A stretch of DNA of 64,000 nt, taken from Dryocosmus kuriphilus (lineage: Eukaryota > Arthropoda > Insecta > Hymenoptera > Cynipidae). Numbering within the stretch: the first letter of the stretch is position 1; the number at the start of each line of letters is the position of its first letter. Below are positions 47,706 to 59,935 of the stretch, one piece after another. The stretch lies in assembly GCA_038277395.1 (NCBI GenBank), contig CM076195.1, positions 52,833,551-52,897,550 on the forward strand, given 5' to 3'. The position numbers and the translations under genes are program-made. The notes under the pieces were generated by a model, which did no database searches, had not been told where the DNA came from, and saw nothing but the letters and a program-made list of their open reading frames with translations.

Positions 47706-48444
47706 GCATGGAGAATAGATACAAAGAGACTAAACTAGTGTATCCGAAAATGTGCACTTTTCTGTTTGACAGAAGTACTATGGTAAGTTTGTTCGAACAT
47801 CCCGTACGAGGAGCGTCACTCGCACTTGAAAAAGGAATATGGCTGATGTTGTTTTGAATATATATTTTTTTTGTTTTGACTAGTCAGCTGAAGTCAGTTT
47901 TATAGAAATAATCAGTATTATTAATTAATTCTAGTGTCAGTGTATAAATGTACATAATAGAAAATGAAGGAAGTAGGTAATTTATATTTATTAAACTACG
48001 TAAGTGTAAATATTATTGTTTTGTGTGTGGATGACAAGTGTAGAGTATGAGAAAGTTGGTATAAATATAGCCACAAATGAAGAATGAAAAAAATAAAATT
48101 ATTATAAAAAGTTTTTTTCTGCTTCTAAATAGGTGAAAAAAGTAAATAGAAAAAACAGATAAGTACTTTATTTGCAACGAATGTAGAGAAATATTTAATG
48201 GTTGTAAATTGTGCAAGTACTATAGTGTCTTAGAATAGAAAGTAGTAGTCATCGCATTACTTTAAAGGTTATATGATGTTATTTTGACAAACTGAAACGG
48301 ACGGCTATATTTCTTTTTTAAGTGCGAGTGGCGCGCCTCGTACAGAAAGTTCGAACACTGCCTCGTACTTCTGGAAAAAAAAGTGCACTTTTTCGGTGAA
48401 GTCTACGCATTACAGTTTTGTCTCCTTATATCTATTCTCCATGC
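47706..48444. mobile_element. TIR element of 739 bp with 6-bp flanking repeat
   Basis: Ends GCATGGAGAATAGATA and its complement, with similarity for about 130 bp inward (GTGCACTTTT, GAAGTAC, GTTCGAAC, CGTACGAGG and ACTCGCACTT on both sides). CTAAAA lies directly outside each end (47700-47705 and 48445-48450). No transposase recognised. Confidence 0.75.
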
Positions 48445-48730
48445 CTAAAAGCATCCACTTTGTGTCACATTTAGTTTTATTTTATTTTTATACACAAATA
48501 AGCACATGAATAATACCACATGCATTTCCCGTGTATCCACCAGGATCCAAAATGGCTGGTGCATATTCCAACATAATATACTACCATAGTTACAGCACAC
48601 TCCGGCGGCCATTATCGCTCATGCCCACTTTGAGAAAGCAACTTGACACATGGGTTGCGATGTACGAAATTGTGCGCCAGTGGCACCACTGGCGGGGCAG
48701 AGTTTACTTCAGTCACTGCAGAGGGACTCA

Positions 48731-48826
48731 CATGCCGTGAAAAAATTTGAATGCGAACGGACCTCTGTTTATATCCTACGGGATTAAAAAAAGGGGTGCA
48801 TTCAAATTCGAAACTTTTCACCGCAT
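48731..48826. repeat. Short inverted repeat
   Basis: ATGCCGTGAAAAAATTTGAA near 48732 pairs with the region 48798-48826 (TGCATTCAAATTCGAAAC...CACCGCAT). Arms about 25 bp, loop about 45 bp. Non-coding. Confidence 0.55.
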
Positions 48827-49381
48827 CGGAGTTCCACTGCTACCTGTCGCTATTCCGGAGCAGCCTTTGGCGTGCAACCTTCTTGGTCGGGTGTTGCAAT
48901 AAATAGTGCGTGATGCACGTGTGATTGCAGCACATTCCGGAGGTACGAAGCCCTCGTCTACATTTGTACACTCGCTTCGCTCGAGCACAAAATCTCCGAC
49001 TTGTGATTCGAGCCTACGGTTTATGCTGCAAGCATCACACTCGATTCAATCACGTGGTTTACACACTTGCATAATAAATAATAACCATTTTTTGAAAAAA
49101 TAAACATGAGACCTTTGAAAATAAAAATTAACTTGACTTTTTCGAATTGAGGGTCCTTCTTTGCGTTTTTTCATATCTGAAAAGGTAGCTGAGTTTTTTT
49201 CCTTTAAAACACCTTGAAATTAGAAAATTGACAAACTATATTTATTCGCAAAAATAAGCGTTCGGTAGGTTTTGTGCGGATGCCATCTTTTCGTAGATTT
49301 ACGAATCTTATTATCGATAAAAAATGCTTATGTGCGTAAAGAACCATATCTCAACTGTAAAAAGAAAAGTTTTATCCGGTT
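48827..49381. other. No gene recognised
   Basis: Mixed-composition DNA between a hairpin and the end of a Copia remnant. No recognisable frame. Confidence 0.45.
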
Positions 49382-51482
49382 TTATCCACAATAAATTAAA
49401 ATTGGTTGTGGTTTTGCATTTTCATAGCCGAAACGTTTTAGCATGCTTTCGATAAATTTCGTTTGACTTAACTCTATCGTTTTCTTTTCAAAGTTACGTT
49501 CAATGTTTATGCCTAAGTATTCTGTTCGTTGTCGTAAATCTTTCATTTTGTATGCACTCATTAGTTTAGTTTTGATTTCAATCACTTTCATTTAATTGTT
49601 TCCCGCTATTATTACATCGTCTGCGTAAAAGACTAGAAAAATGGTGGTGTTTTCTTGCATTAAAATGAATAAGCATGATTCGTTTTCGCTTTGTTTAAAG
49701 CCTAAGTTTAGGATATTTTTGGAAAAGGTTTCGTACCAATTTTTTGGGCTAGTTTTAGCTCCATATATAGATTTTTCAAGTAAGCAAACTTTGCTCTTTC
49801 GTTCTTTAGTCGTGTAAGGCATTCCTTCGGCAATTTCCATGTATATCTCTTTCGAAAGCTTACTGTATAAAAAAACAGTGTTGATATCGAGTTGATACAT
49901 GATAATTTATTCGAAATCGCAGATTGTCCTAATTAATGGAAACCTAAATACCGATGCGTAAGTTTCTCTCAAATCGTAAAAGTTTTTATCTTTGAACCCT
50001 CTCGCTACAATGCGCGCTTTTTTCTGCTCTATACCGTCTTTATTAACTTTGACTTTAAATATCCACCGTGAATCAATAATTTTCGGTATGTTGCCGTTTC
50101 TGTCTGATTTTGGTCTGTCTACAATTTTGTATACTTAATTGTTGTCTAATGCTTCTAATTCTTTTTCGTCTGCTCGTTTCCATTTCGGTACGTCTGGTCC
50201 GTTTATCTCTTCTTTATACGTTTTCGGATCGCCTTTCACGTTCGCAATTAAAGCGTAATATTAATTATAGCAATCAGCTTCGTTATTTACTTCGAGAACG
50301 TTTAGAGTGAATAGTGCTTGTACTTTGCTTGGACGACCGCGTTTTCTTTCGACTTGTACGTTTGAGTTTTCTTCTTCAGTTCGCGGACTCACATCTTGTG
50401 TTTCTCCCTCAGTTCGTAAGACAGAAGAACGTACTTCGTCTGCGTTGAAGGTTTCTTCGCCTACGCGAACTTCCGACTCTCCCTCGTTCCGGTGAACTAC
50501 TTGTTCTGCACTCGTGGTACTTGATTCTCCCTCATTTCCTAATTCTAGTCTTAATTCGTCGTTTAAATTTGTACGATAGCTATTCCTTTCTTTTGGTTTA
50601 AGTATACGTCTCCGTACGTTAAGCATTCTATAAATCTAACATTTCTACCTTCAAAAATGCTTTTCGTTTCAGGATGAATTAATAAGTACCCTGTTTTTGT
50701 GTAGCCTACTAAAACTGTTCGTACTGATTGTGCCTCAAATTTAAAATCCGGTTTACTTGTTTTCTTTATGTAAGTTATACATCCAAATCGTTTGACGTAA
50801 TTTATATCATAATGAAGATTTGGTACAAACAGCTTTAATGGTACTTGCATGTCTAGTTTTTTGTGTGGCGTTATGTTATAAATATACGTTGCCGCTCTAA
50901 AATGCTAGATCCCACATGTTTGTAGGTAATTTCTAATCTAACATATACGCTGGACTAACAAGTAATAATTTGGCTTCGTATTTTCGTAATAATTCTCTCG
51001 TGTTTTTATTTGTAAACTCAGTTCCCTGGTTGCATTCTAAGTAGTATATTTTTAAATTTGAGCGATTTAGATTTCATCGCGAATCGCGAATAATTGTCCA
51101 CAAACACTACTGGAATTTATATCTTTTTGGATATGTCACTTTACTAAAGGGTCCCATTATGACTGCGCGTATTTTTACGAGTGGAGCATTTGCAGCTATT
51201 CGTGTTGTTGAAGAAGGTAGTTTATTAAATTTTGCTAACATGCAAACTTCACGTTATCGTATGCTTTCGTCAAAATCGTAACTTTTATAATTTTTAATTT
51301 CTGGATACTGATTTTTAAGAACTTTTAAATATTCAGTCGAAATATGTCCTAATCGTATGTGCCAGAATAAGAGTTTGTTTATTTTGTGCAATTCTTCAGT
51401 CTTACAATCTTGTGGAATGGAAGCTTCTAATGTGTCCCCTGAGGGTTTACATTGTTTTTTGTATTTTTCCATTATTCCTTTG

Positions 51483-51770
51483 CACACCCCCCACACACAT
51501 ACTTTGGTGGTGGGAGGGGGACCTACAGTTTAAGGTGGGTTCCGAACCACCAAGAAAAACGCCTTAAAGTACTTAGGAAACCTTTTTCTCTAGAGGCACC
51601 GGCGCCACGGTATACCGGAGATGAACAACTCCCTTGCTAGGCAAGTGTTCACCGCGTGTGCCGCCAAGGTTCTTCCAGAGTGTGAGGTGGGAATCGAACC
51701 CGCAAGCCGAAGGAGTGGGTCTAAAGGCCTACACGCCTTAGCCCCCAGGACCATCGTCCCACTCTTTTAC
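51483..51770 (-). mobile_element. tRNA-derived SINE
   Basis: The head on the minus strand resembles a type II tRNA (tRNA-Leu-like): TGGTCCTGGGGG as a degenerate A box, CTAAGGCG, TCCTTCGG, and a perfect B box GGTTCGATTCC (complement at 51690-51700). It is followed by about 200 bp of unrelated body with GTGAACACTTGCCTAGCAAG and a G-rich end at 51483. The long non-tRNA tail and loss of acceptor pairing argue against a functional tRNA gene. Confidence 0.75.
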
Positions 51771-52374
51771 AATCTTGTGTGAAAGTTGTATATTGGTTCA
51801 ATTTTGCATCATCGATGTTTTTAATTTTTCGGTTTTTGGCTGTGTTTAAGGTATCAAGATTTAACATGCTTGAATCATTCTTTCGTTTTTCCAATCTATT
51901 GACTCGTTAGTTCTCTTAGACCTAGTGGTAACGTTAACAAATATTTTATTTTTATTTGAATTATCATTATTTATTTTCAGCTCTAACTCCCAAAAGGTTT
52001 GTTGTATAAGACTGTTAAAATGATTTCATAGTTTTTGGGTCATACATTTTTATTTACGAATTTTCTTAGAGATAAGAAATTATATGCTAAATCTTCTGCG
52101 TATGTAACATTGTTTAGTACTAACTTTCTGTTCCCTTCCGTTTTCGTCAAAATGGTACCTTTATCTTCTACTATGATATTGGTGTCGTTACTTTTATTCG
52201 CACACCTAATAATCTCGTTTTATAAGTTTTCAAGGCTTTCAAAATTTATTTTTGTATTTGTAAGATGTTCTGTTGCTCCGGAATGCACGATAAATTTTTC
52301 TAACACATTATTATTATGCAAAAAATTTTAGATTTTAAATTGCATTCAATTCATTACCTGATTTATCATCAGCT

Positions 52375-52398
52375 TCTCTCTCTCTCTCTCTCTCTCTC
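52375..52398 (+). repeat. (TC)n microsatellite
   Basis: Twelve TC/CT repeats in the Copia gag region. Confidence 0.85.
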
Positions 52399-53112
52399 CA
52401 CCGTCTTTGCCTCTTCCTGGGAGGCCTTTGGTGTCGTCAGTACGTCTTGTTTTGTTGTCGCCTCCGTCGGTACCTGGTGGTGGCCTTCTTTTGTTGCCGG
52501 TTTTGCCTTCCTTTTGACGACACTCGCTGGCTTAGTGCGTCCCGAACTTGTTACAATGATAGCACAGTATTTTTCCTTTGTTAAAGCAGTTAGCTTCATA
52601 GTACCTGCTGCCACCGCAGCCAAAGCATCTCGTCTTGCGTTGCGAAATGGATTTCTTTACAAAAGAAGTTTGGAGCGCTTTTCCTTCGATGGTTGACCTG
52701 CTTCCTGTGAAGTCTCGACTTCCATTGAAATGTCTACTACTGGCGTTGAAACGTTCATGCATACATGTATATACGTATATGCATATACGCATTAATTTGG
52801 AAACGAAAAAATATTATATAAGTATCACTTATATTAGCATTAATTCTGCTAGAGGGGAAAAAAATTCATTACCAGCGATATACGTGAGAAAAAATGGGGC
52901 TAAAAGTATATTTTTTAACGCTATATAAGCACCATAGCCGTATCTCATTGTATGCTGGAATCCGCTCTCGTCTGTTCGTTCATCATTAGTTACGCTCGGA
53001 AGACGCAGCTACAATCCGAATGCATACATCTATCTTTATCCCTCTTTCCTTGTCTCCCTCGTCCCGAGTCGCATTTGCCTCGCTTTTTCATTTTTGATTT
53101 TACAAAATGGAG

Positions 53113-53540
53113 CCCTGCCGAAACAAAATGGCTGGAGAATGACTGAAAAATTTCAGAGCCAGTTATTTTTCAGTCACTTTTACCTCTAATTAACGTAAAT
53201 ATTTTACTAGTAAAAATAAAATATTACTTTTATAACATTAAAGTTGCCTACTTTTTATTAATTTATTATATTATTTTTATTAAAATCTTTAAATAATTTG
53301 TTTTTATTTGTTTATTTATAATTTTTCCTTATTTATTTATAAAAAGGATGCAAAGCTTTTATGGTTTTCAAAGGACCTTTTGTCGAATGCAGTTTTGCAA
53401 CCGCTATGAAGTGATATACATGAGTCTAAAAAGGACCAGACATTCACTAGACACCTTTCAAATAATAGGTACCTTAAAAATGACTGAATTTGCTCTGAAA
53501 TTTTTGCCTGACATTTTCCTGACATTTTGTTTCGACAGGG
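53113..53540. mobile_element. MITE, family 1, copy 2 (428 bp)
   Basis: Ends CCCTGCCGAAACAAAATGGC and (complement) CCCTGTCGAAACAAAATGTC, with ~60-bp inner similarity. Collinear with 46889-47320. Flanked by AG on both sides (53111-53112, 53541-53542), which may be a 2-bp duplication or chance. Confidence 0.83.
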
Positions 53541-53542
53541 AG

Positions 53543-54232
53543 ACAAAGAGAGAGAAAATTTACTTCTCGTTTTCAGTATAGATGCGAAAATGATGATTTT
53601 TCATTATTTTCGTAGCTTCTTCGAACTTTTATTCTTGTCACTTTCACTCTTTTTCGTTGAATTTTTCACTTATTGTTCTGTAAAAGATATAACTTTCTCA
53701 TTTGCTGGTCACTCGGCTCCACTGAGGCTGCCGTACCCTTGCAATGGTGAAGTCGTGACAGTCGTGATTTTCCTCGATGGTAGTTGAAAGACGACGAACT
53801 GGAACGAAAAATCACTCGGGTATGCGTGCACTGCACTTGAGTCCTCTTTTTTTTTTCATCAAAAAGCACTTTTCCGCGAAACAGTATTCACACAAAAGAC
53901 GCGATCTCGTTGACCCACGCTATTCGATGCACTAATACAATGCTGCGTTGAAAGAAACTTTTAATTAAATCAGTTAAGCGTGGTGCGGCCCAATAAACTG
54001 TTGGGATACTGGGTTTCATAATTGAAGAAGCAGTTATTAAAGAACTGTTGTTTATTGTTTAATCACTCGCAGCGTCAGAAGGACCAAAAGGGCAACACGT
54101 CTATACTTCAAGAGAGCACGAGCAACAAGGTGATGCCACAGAGAGTGGTCGGTAACGTCGTAGTAAGTACGAGACAGGTTAGAGAGCCGTGCACTTACGC
54201 CCTCTATTATAAAGTAAAGTCTCAGCGACAAC

Positions 54233-54284
<52 letters not shown>

Positions 54285-54345
54285 CATACACTTACGCTCA
54301 TGCTAACATTTCTTCACTAAAAATGTACTTTTCTTTTAAGGCTTA
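53543..54345. other. No gene recognised; (TA)n microsatellite at 54237-54280
   Basis: Apart from the TA run with flanking TACA repeats, nothing could be assigned. Confidence 0.5.
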
Positions 54346-54353
54346 TAATATTT

Positions 54354-54794
54354 CGAGGAGCTACTCACTGAGAAATCTCAGATTGCTGCGAGGGAAATGT
54401 TAAGAGAACTCTTGGAGGGAATGGCAGCAATCTCAGCAATCTAGTATTGGTGTAGAAATCTTGGAAATCTTTCGCCAAGTGTGGAGCATTCAGTCACCCA
54501 CCCAAGTACCCTTCGGGTTCATTCGGGTCTAGTCGGTTCGGCAATTGACGGCTAAGCCGACGGTAATAATGTAAGAACAGTCGACTGAATTCGAAAGCCG
54601 CCGAGTTTAGCCGAGTCTGTTTCTCGAGGGGAATCCCACACGTGAGTTCTGATCGCAAGGAAGGTCGGGAATCACGCGAATCTCGGGACTCACGGCAATC
54701 TCAACGAAATCTTGGAACTCTCTATAAGGATTCAATAGAGATTGCCGAATTCATAGTTTGAAGATTTCCAGATTTCACAGCGAGTAGCCCCTCG
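54354..54794. mobile_element. MITE with perfect 8-bp target duplication (441 bp)
   Basis: Ends CGAGGAGCTACTCACTG and (complement) CGAGGGGCTACTCGCTG, then (A/T)GAAATCT on both sides. TAATATTT lies directly outside both ends (54346-54353 and 54795-54802), a perfect 8-bp duplication as made by hAT-type transposases. The interior has GC-rich palindromic segments and no coding sequence. Confidence 0.85.
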
Positions 54795-54802
54795 TAATAT
54801 TT

Positions 54803-56225
54803 GTTTCGCTACATTTGTTTTCACGGCCTTTTTTGAGGCTGGTTCACCTATGCAAATTATAACGTGGCTTCTTTTTTTGATAGTGCAATTATGGCTTGGA
54901 AGGGGGGTGTTCGCGTAGTGTTGCTAGGGATACAATAAAATAATTTGGTTTTGAAAAATCCTATTCTACGTATATTTCGTTGAATGTTCGCGTCGCACTT
55001 TCTGTGATAGTAATGCCGCGTTCTTGAATTGTCATTTTATCTCTAAAAGAGAGAAATAATTTTAGAGAAATTTGTAGAGGATTTTTGCGTATTATCGATA
55101 ACTTATGACAGTCATGAGTACTGAGTATGTTATATTATGATTAGATTATATTGAATCGTACTGGTAACGGAATCTAAAAGGAGTTAATTTAAGTTGATTA
55201 ATTGTTTTTCTAACTATGGAACGCAGGCTGAATAGAATGATTAAAAAGGTGAATTTATGCGTGTAATTATGAAACTACCTGTACTTCATTTCCGTTTTCT
55301 ATTGATTCTTTATTGTTACAAAATTGTTCAATACATTCTAGGCAGTCTTACGTATCGGGGATGTACCATTTCGTCTTTTCAAATTTTACAATGTAATTTG
55401 ACTTTATCTAATTTGGCTAAGGAATGCCATTGTAGTTTACAGTCATATTTTTGTTTTTCGCTTATACGTATATTTTTGTAACAAAATGGACAAATGCGTT
55501 CGTTTTTGAATCTATTGAAGTAGAAAAAACTGCGGATGGGTGCATTTCGAAACACGAGAAATCTAAAAGATGACTCTATGTTTCAGGAAAATCTTGTGAG
55601 CTTCAACAGTCTATGGGTCCTGGTAACTTATATTTGTGTTCTCTTGATGTTGGTATCATGCTAAAATATATATATATATTTTTATATTCAGAAAAATAAT
55701 TTTGCATGAAGATTATTTTGTTTCATTAAATTACAGCTTCTTTCATGGATTCGCTTTGCAATATTGTTTTCATAATTTAGATCGTTATGTTGTATTATGA
55801 AATATGCGAAAAGCATTAGAAGAGTAGAGTAATACCTTAAGTAAAATTGAATGTATGTGCGAAATTTGGTGATGCTGACCCTTGGAATAGAAATGGTTCC
55901 AATCATATATTGCAATAGGAATGGCCGTAGTTAATATAGTGACTCTGCATCCGAAGGTAATAACAATTTTGTTTAGGGTCCGATGGCCTTCATTGGAAGT
56001 ATATGTAATCTCGAAATAGGTATATACTTGAGCAAATTAGTTGTGGTTGCGAAAATTTAAAAGTAACTAATTCATTAAGATGGACTTTTTATCTTTATTA
56101 TGGTTTATTGGGTATTTTGAGTTAGAGTGCTAAACGGGTAAGCGATTGATTAGGATAATTTGTAATTTAATGTTAAAATTCGATTAGTTTATAATTGTTT
56201 TAGGGAGTTGATAAGAGAAAAAGTG
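54803..56225. other. AT-rich stretch, no gene recognised
   Basis: No recognisable frame or repeat structure. Confidence 0.5.
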
Positions 56226-56669
56226 AAATGAGTTTACTTATTAGTATAAGATGTTTTATTTCGGCCATCATGGCCCAGAAACATACTGACAGAGTCTGCT
56301 ACATCGAAGAATACATGTATAATATTTACATTAATTACAAATTCTTACAACTATTGTCTATTCTAACTTCATTTTGTTAATACTATTCATTCTTTCCACT
56401 CTTTAACAATTCGGTTTATTTTCCTCTACACGTATTGCCTCTATTCGTATTGCCTTTTCGCTCGCTAGATTTTGTACCTTTTCGTTTGCCATTCTTTTTT
56501 TTTTTACTTTTCTCTCGCCAGTTATTGTGCTTTTTCGCTCGCCAGTTTTTGTGCCATTTTGCTCGCAAGTTTTTAATTCTATTTAACATTCTAAAACATA
56601 ATATAGTATAATTAGCTTATAAATTACATATTTTACATTTTTCTTTTCTTATCCCTTCCCTCTTACACA

Positions 56670-59600
56670 TCAATCTCCTCTCTTTATTTTCATTTTATCC
56701 AGATATCTCAACCGCATCACCGCCTCCACCTTTCCCTTTTCATTCCATATCTTTCCCATTGTCATGCAACCCTTTTCTGCTTTTTCACAATCTTCTAACC
56801 AGTGCTTAAACGTTGCTCTATCTCTCTCACATGTCATGCATTTTCTTTCTTCTTCTTTCACCCAGTACTTGTTCCATTCCTCCGTGTTCCCACATCTTGC
56901 TCTCGCGATCAGTTTCTGCGATCCTCTTTCCCCCTTATTCTCCAAATATTTTGCTATACCCTCTAATTTTATCCAGACATGCTTTTCACTATATTTTGCT
57001 TCTTTTATTTTATTTTCACTCACTTGCCTTAGTACCTCTCTATCTCTATTCATCAACTTTTGTTGTACTTTTATTCCCATTATGTGTTCTCTCCTCACTA
57101 ATTCCCTTGACCAACCATTCCTATTTAGGTACCTTTCCCTTTCTTTTAATCCTTTTCTCCCCCCTAATCCTAATCCTCTCTCTTCTAAACATGCCTTACC
57201 AATCATTCTTCCATTACTTTCCAGGGCTTTTTCTTAAAACTTGCATGCTCTGTTCCCTGCTCTTATCTTAATTTTTTCTCTATCTACTTCTTTCAATACT
57301 ATGTACCATGGCGTGCTTCTATCTAGACCCAGCGCCTATCTAATACATTTTTCATGCAGTCTTTCCACTTCCTCGTATTCCCTCCACCCCAAAATTTCCA
57401 CTCCATACAGTAACACACTCATCACTAACGCCTCATACATTCTCATTCTACTCTTGAAATCGTCTCTAAATAATTTCTCTCCTACTCCTCACACCTTCTT
57501 CATGACTACCGTTGCTCTTTTTACTCTTTCCCTTTACATGCCCTCTAATGTTGCCATTTTTCTTAAACAAGAATCCTAAGTAAACAAACTCTTCTATTTC
57601 TTCAACACTTTCTCCTCTCCATTGCCATTCGTCTCTATTTTTCCTTTTCCCAACTCCTTTTCCGAAAACCATTACCTTTGAGTTTTTTACATTCAGTATT
57701 AGCTTCCTTTCCTGCAGATATCTCTCTAATCTTTTCATCATGCTTCTCAAGACATCTACCTCCCTAGCAAGTAACACAATATCATCTGCGTATGCCAGAG
57801 ACCAAAATCTTTTCTTCCCTACTACTACTCCCCCTTCTAATCCTTTCTTAAACTCATCTTACATGTCCGCTATAAACACTTCAAATAGCAGTGGGCTCAA
57901 TGGGCAGCCCTGTCTCAACCCTAGCTCTGTCCAGAACTCCTTTGATGTTTCTTTTCTCACTTTATCCCTATCCCTGGTTTCCTTGTAAATTTCCCTTACC
58001 TTTTCTATTAAACAGTCATTTATTCCCCTTTTCTTCACTACCTCCCACAATTTTTTCCTATTTATCGATGGGAACGCGGCCTTTAAATCTACGAACAACG
58101 CACATAGTTTTCCCCCTCTTCTTTCCGTCTCTTTCTCTACTACATGTTGTAGTATATATATGTTGTCCATCGTACTTCTGCCCTCTCTAAATCCTGCCTG
58201 ATTCTCCGGTAGTATCCCTTTGACTTCTGCCTCCTTCTTTAACCTTTCTGTCAGAACCATCGCATATACCTTGTACGCCGCATTCAGGAGTGTTATCCTC
58301 CTATAATTATCAACCTTCTATTTATCTCCTTTCTGGTATATTGGTGTTATTAAACCTTCCCTCCACTCATCCAGAAATCTCTCTCCTCTCCAAACCCTTT
58401 TACCACCTCTTTCAATTTCCCTCTCGTTTCTCTACTGCTGTAAAACCATACCTCATTACTTAGCCCATCACTTCCTCCTGCCTTCCCTTTCTTTAGCCTG
58501 TTCAATTGCACTTCTACCTCTTCATCCCCTAGCTCTTCATCGTTTTCCTCTCTTATCATTCTCTGCCAGTCATCTGTCTTCTTTTCATCTGAATCTACAT
58601 ACATTTCTTTAAAATGTCTCCTCCACTCTTCCATTTTTATCTTGTCACTTATTCCCTCTTTTTTCTTTCTCATTTTATTTATAAATTTCCACGCCTCGCC
58701 CTCCGTTTTAATCCTACTAATTTCTTCCTCTATTTCTTTTTGCTTCTTTTCCTCCTTCCTCTTACATAGATCTGTATACTCTTTCCTAATCTTTACATAA
58801 TTCGAATTTGCTTCCGTTCCCTTTTTCCCGTTCTTATACGCTTTTTTAACTTCCTTTTCCTTTTTCCTACATTCACTGTCCCACCATGGATTTGTCCAGT
58901 TTTTATCCTCTCCCCTCCTAATTTTTATCCTTTTTACTTTCCTAGCCTTTTTCACCTTTTTCTTTAATTCTTCCCACACCTCTAATAACTCTACCTTCTC
59001 ATATTCTAATTTTCCTGTCCTTTCTCTATATTCATTCCTTGTTTCTTCCGTCCACACTTCTTTCTCTACTACTTCTCCCACCGATGTTCTCTTTTCTTTA
59101 TTTATTCTACTTTTTAGACACACAGCTAACGGTTGATGATCCGAATCCACTCTAGACTCTATCTTCATTCTTTTAATATTCTCCCATCTTTCTGTGTTGA
59201 CTATAACGTAATCTATTACTGTAGATGCATTGACTCTTATTTACGTAAATTCCCCTTTCTCATCTCCTTTCTTATTTCCATTCAATATATACCAACCCCT
59301 TTCTTCCACTAAGCCTAAAAGTTCCTTTCCCTCCTTATTAAGAGTATAGTCTTTTGTCTTTCTCTCGTTATACTTTTCATCTACGTTAACACTCCCTTTC
59401 TCCCCTATTCTTGCATTCCAGTCTCCCCCTATTATTAGAATCTCCTCTTCATCTTCTCTTATGTAACTCTCTATTTCTTTTCTTTTTCTCTTCATTTTTA
59501 TTCCGTTATAAATTGTCACTATTCTATGCCACCTTCCTTTTATTTTTACCCTTCTCTCCTGTAAGCCCTCTACAGTATCTCTTATAACCTCCTTCTCCTC

Positions 59601-59870
59601 TAAGTTGTCTTTGACTCACATTATTATACCTCCACTAGCCCTGCCTTTGTCCTTTTTTCTTGCCGCTCCTTGCATTTCCCATCTAAAACCGTCTGGTAAT
59701 ATGCTCCTTGCCTTTTCCCAATCCTTTTCTTCTACCCATGTTTCCGTCAACCCTACTATATCACATGTTTCGATATATTTCCAAAAGTCTTTATCCTTTT
59801 TCATTATTGCTGCTACATTCCAAAAGAGAACCTTAACCTTTTTTTCACTTTCTTGTCCCCCCTTCCTGTT
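56670..59870 (-). pseudogene. LINE ORF2: AP endonuclease, reverse transcriptase, CCHC
   Basis: Endonuclease: VKVLFWNVAA (about 59845), GLTETWVEE (59750), RASGGIIM (59640), GGDWNARIGEKG (59429-59394), SDHQPL (about 59144). RT: NQAGFREGRSTMDNI (about 58203), ALFVDLKAAFPSIN (about 58098), GLRQGCPLSPLLF (about 57920), and AYADDIVLLA at about 57795 with intact YADD. C-terminus: CMTCERDRATFKHWLEDC at 56840-56787. In-frame TGA at 59616-59618, TAA at 59241-59243 and a stop at 57859-57861; frameshifts between about 58350 and 58260 and between about 57466 and 57206. The enzyme primes cDNA synthesis at a nicked target; this copy cannot make it. Confidence 0.85.
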
Positions 59871-59935
59871 CTTTCTTCTCTTTTTCTTTCTTTTATCCTT
59901 GACCTTATCTTTTCCCTCTCCCCCCGCATTTATTT

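Larger units (their letters stand above)
49382..52800 (-). pseudogene. Decayed Copia-type retrotransposon (gag to RT)
   Basis: Order on the minus strand. Gag knuckles about 52670-52535 (CFGCGG...C and CYHCNKFGTH, first His lost). Protease about 52290 (HSGATEHLTN, the usual catalytic Asp replaced by His). GAG-pre-integrase 51496-51254 (WHIRLGHIS). Integrase about 51050 (NQGTEFTNKNTRELL, with Asn where Asp is usual) and its C-terminal part 50850-50563 (FGCITYIKKTSKPDF, VLVGYTKTGYLL). A charged linker, then RT 49900-49382 (LDINTVFLYSKL, SIYGAKTSPKNWYETF, FLVFYADDVIIAGN with YADD intact). RNase H and LTRs were not found. Many stops and frameshifts, plus a SINE insertion between protease and GAG-pre-integrase. 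Confidence 0.82.

Noticed and set aside
51675..51770. tRNA-Leu gene
   Set aside because: B box and type II features are present, but the acceptor stem does not pair, the A box is degenerate and a long extra body follows; SINE is the better call.
52035..52696. Hydrophobic plus-strand frames resembling membrane proteins
   Set aside because: They are the antisense of the Copia gag/protease region, which has clear motifs on the minus strand.
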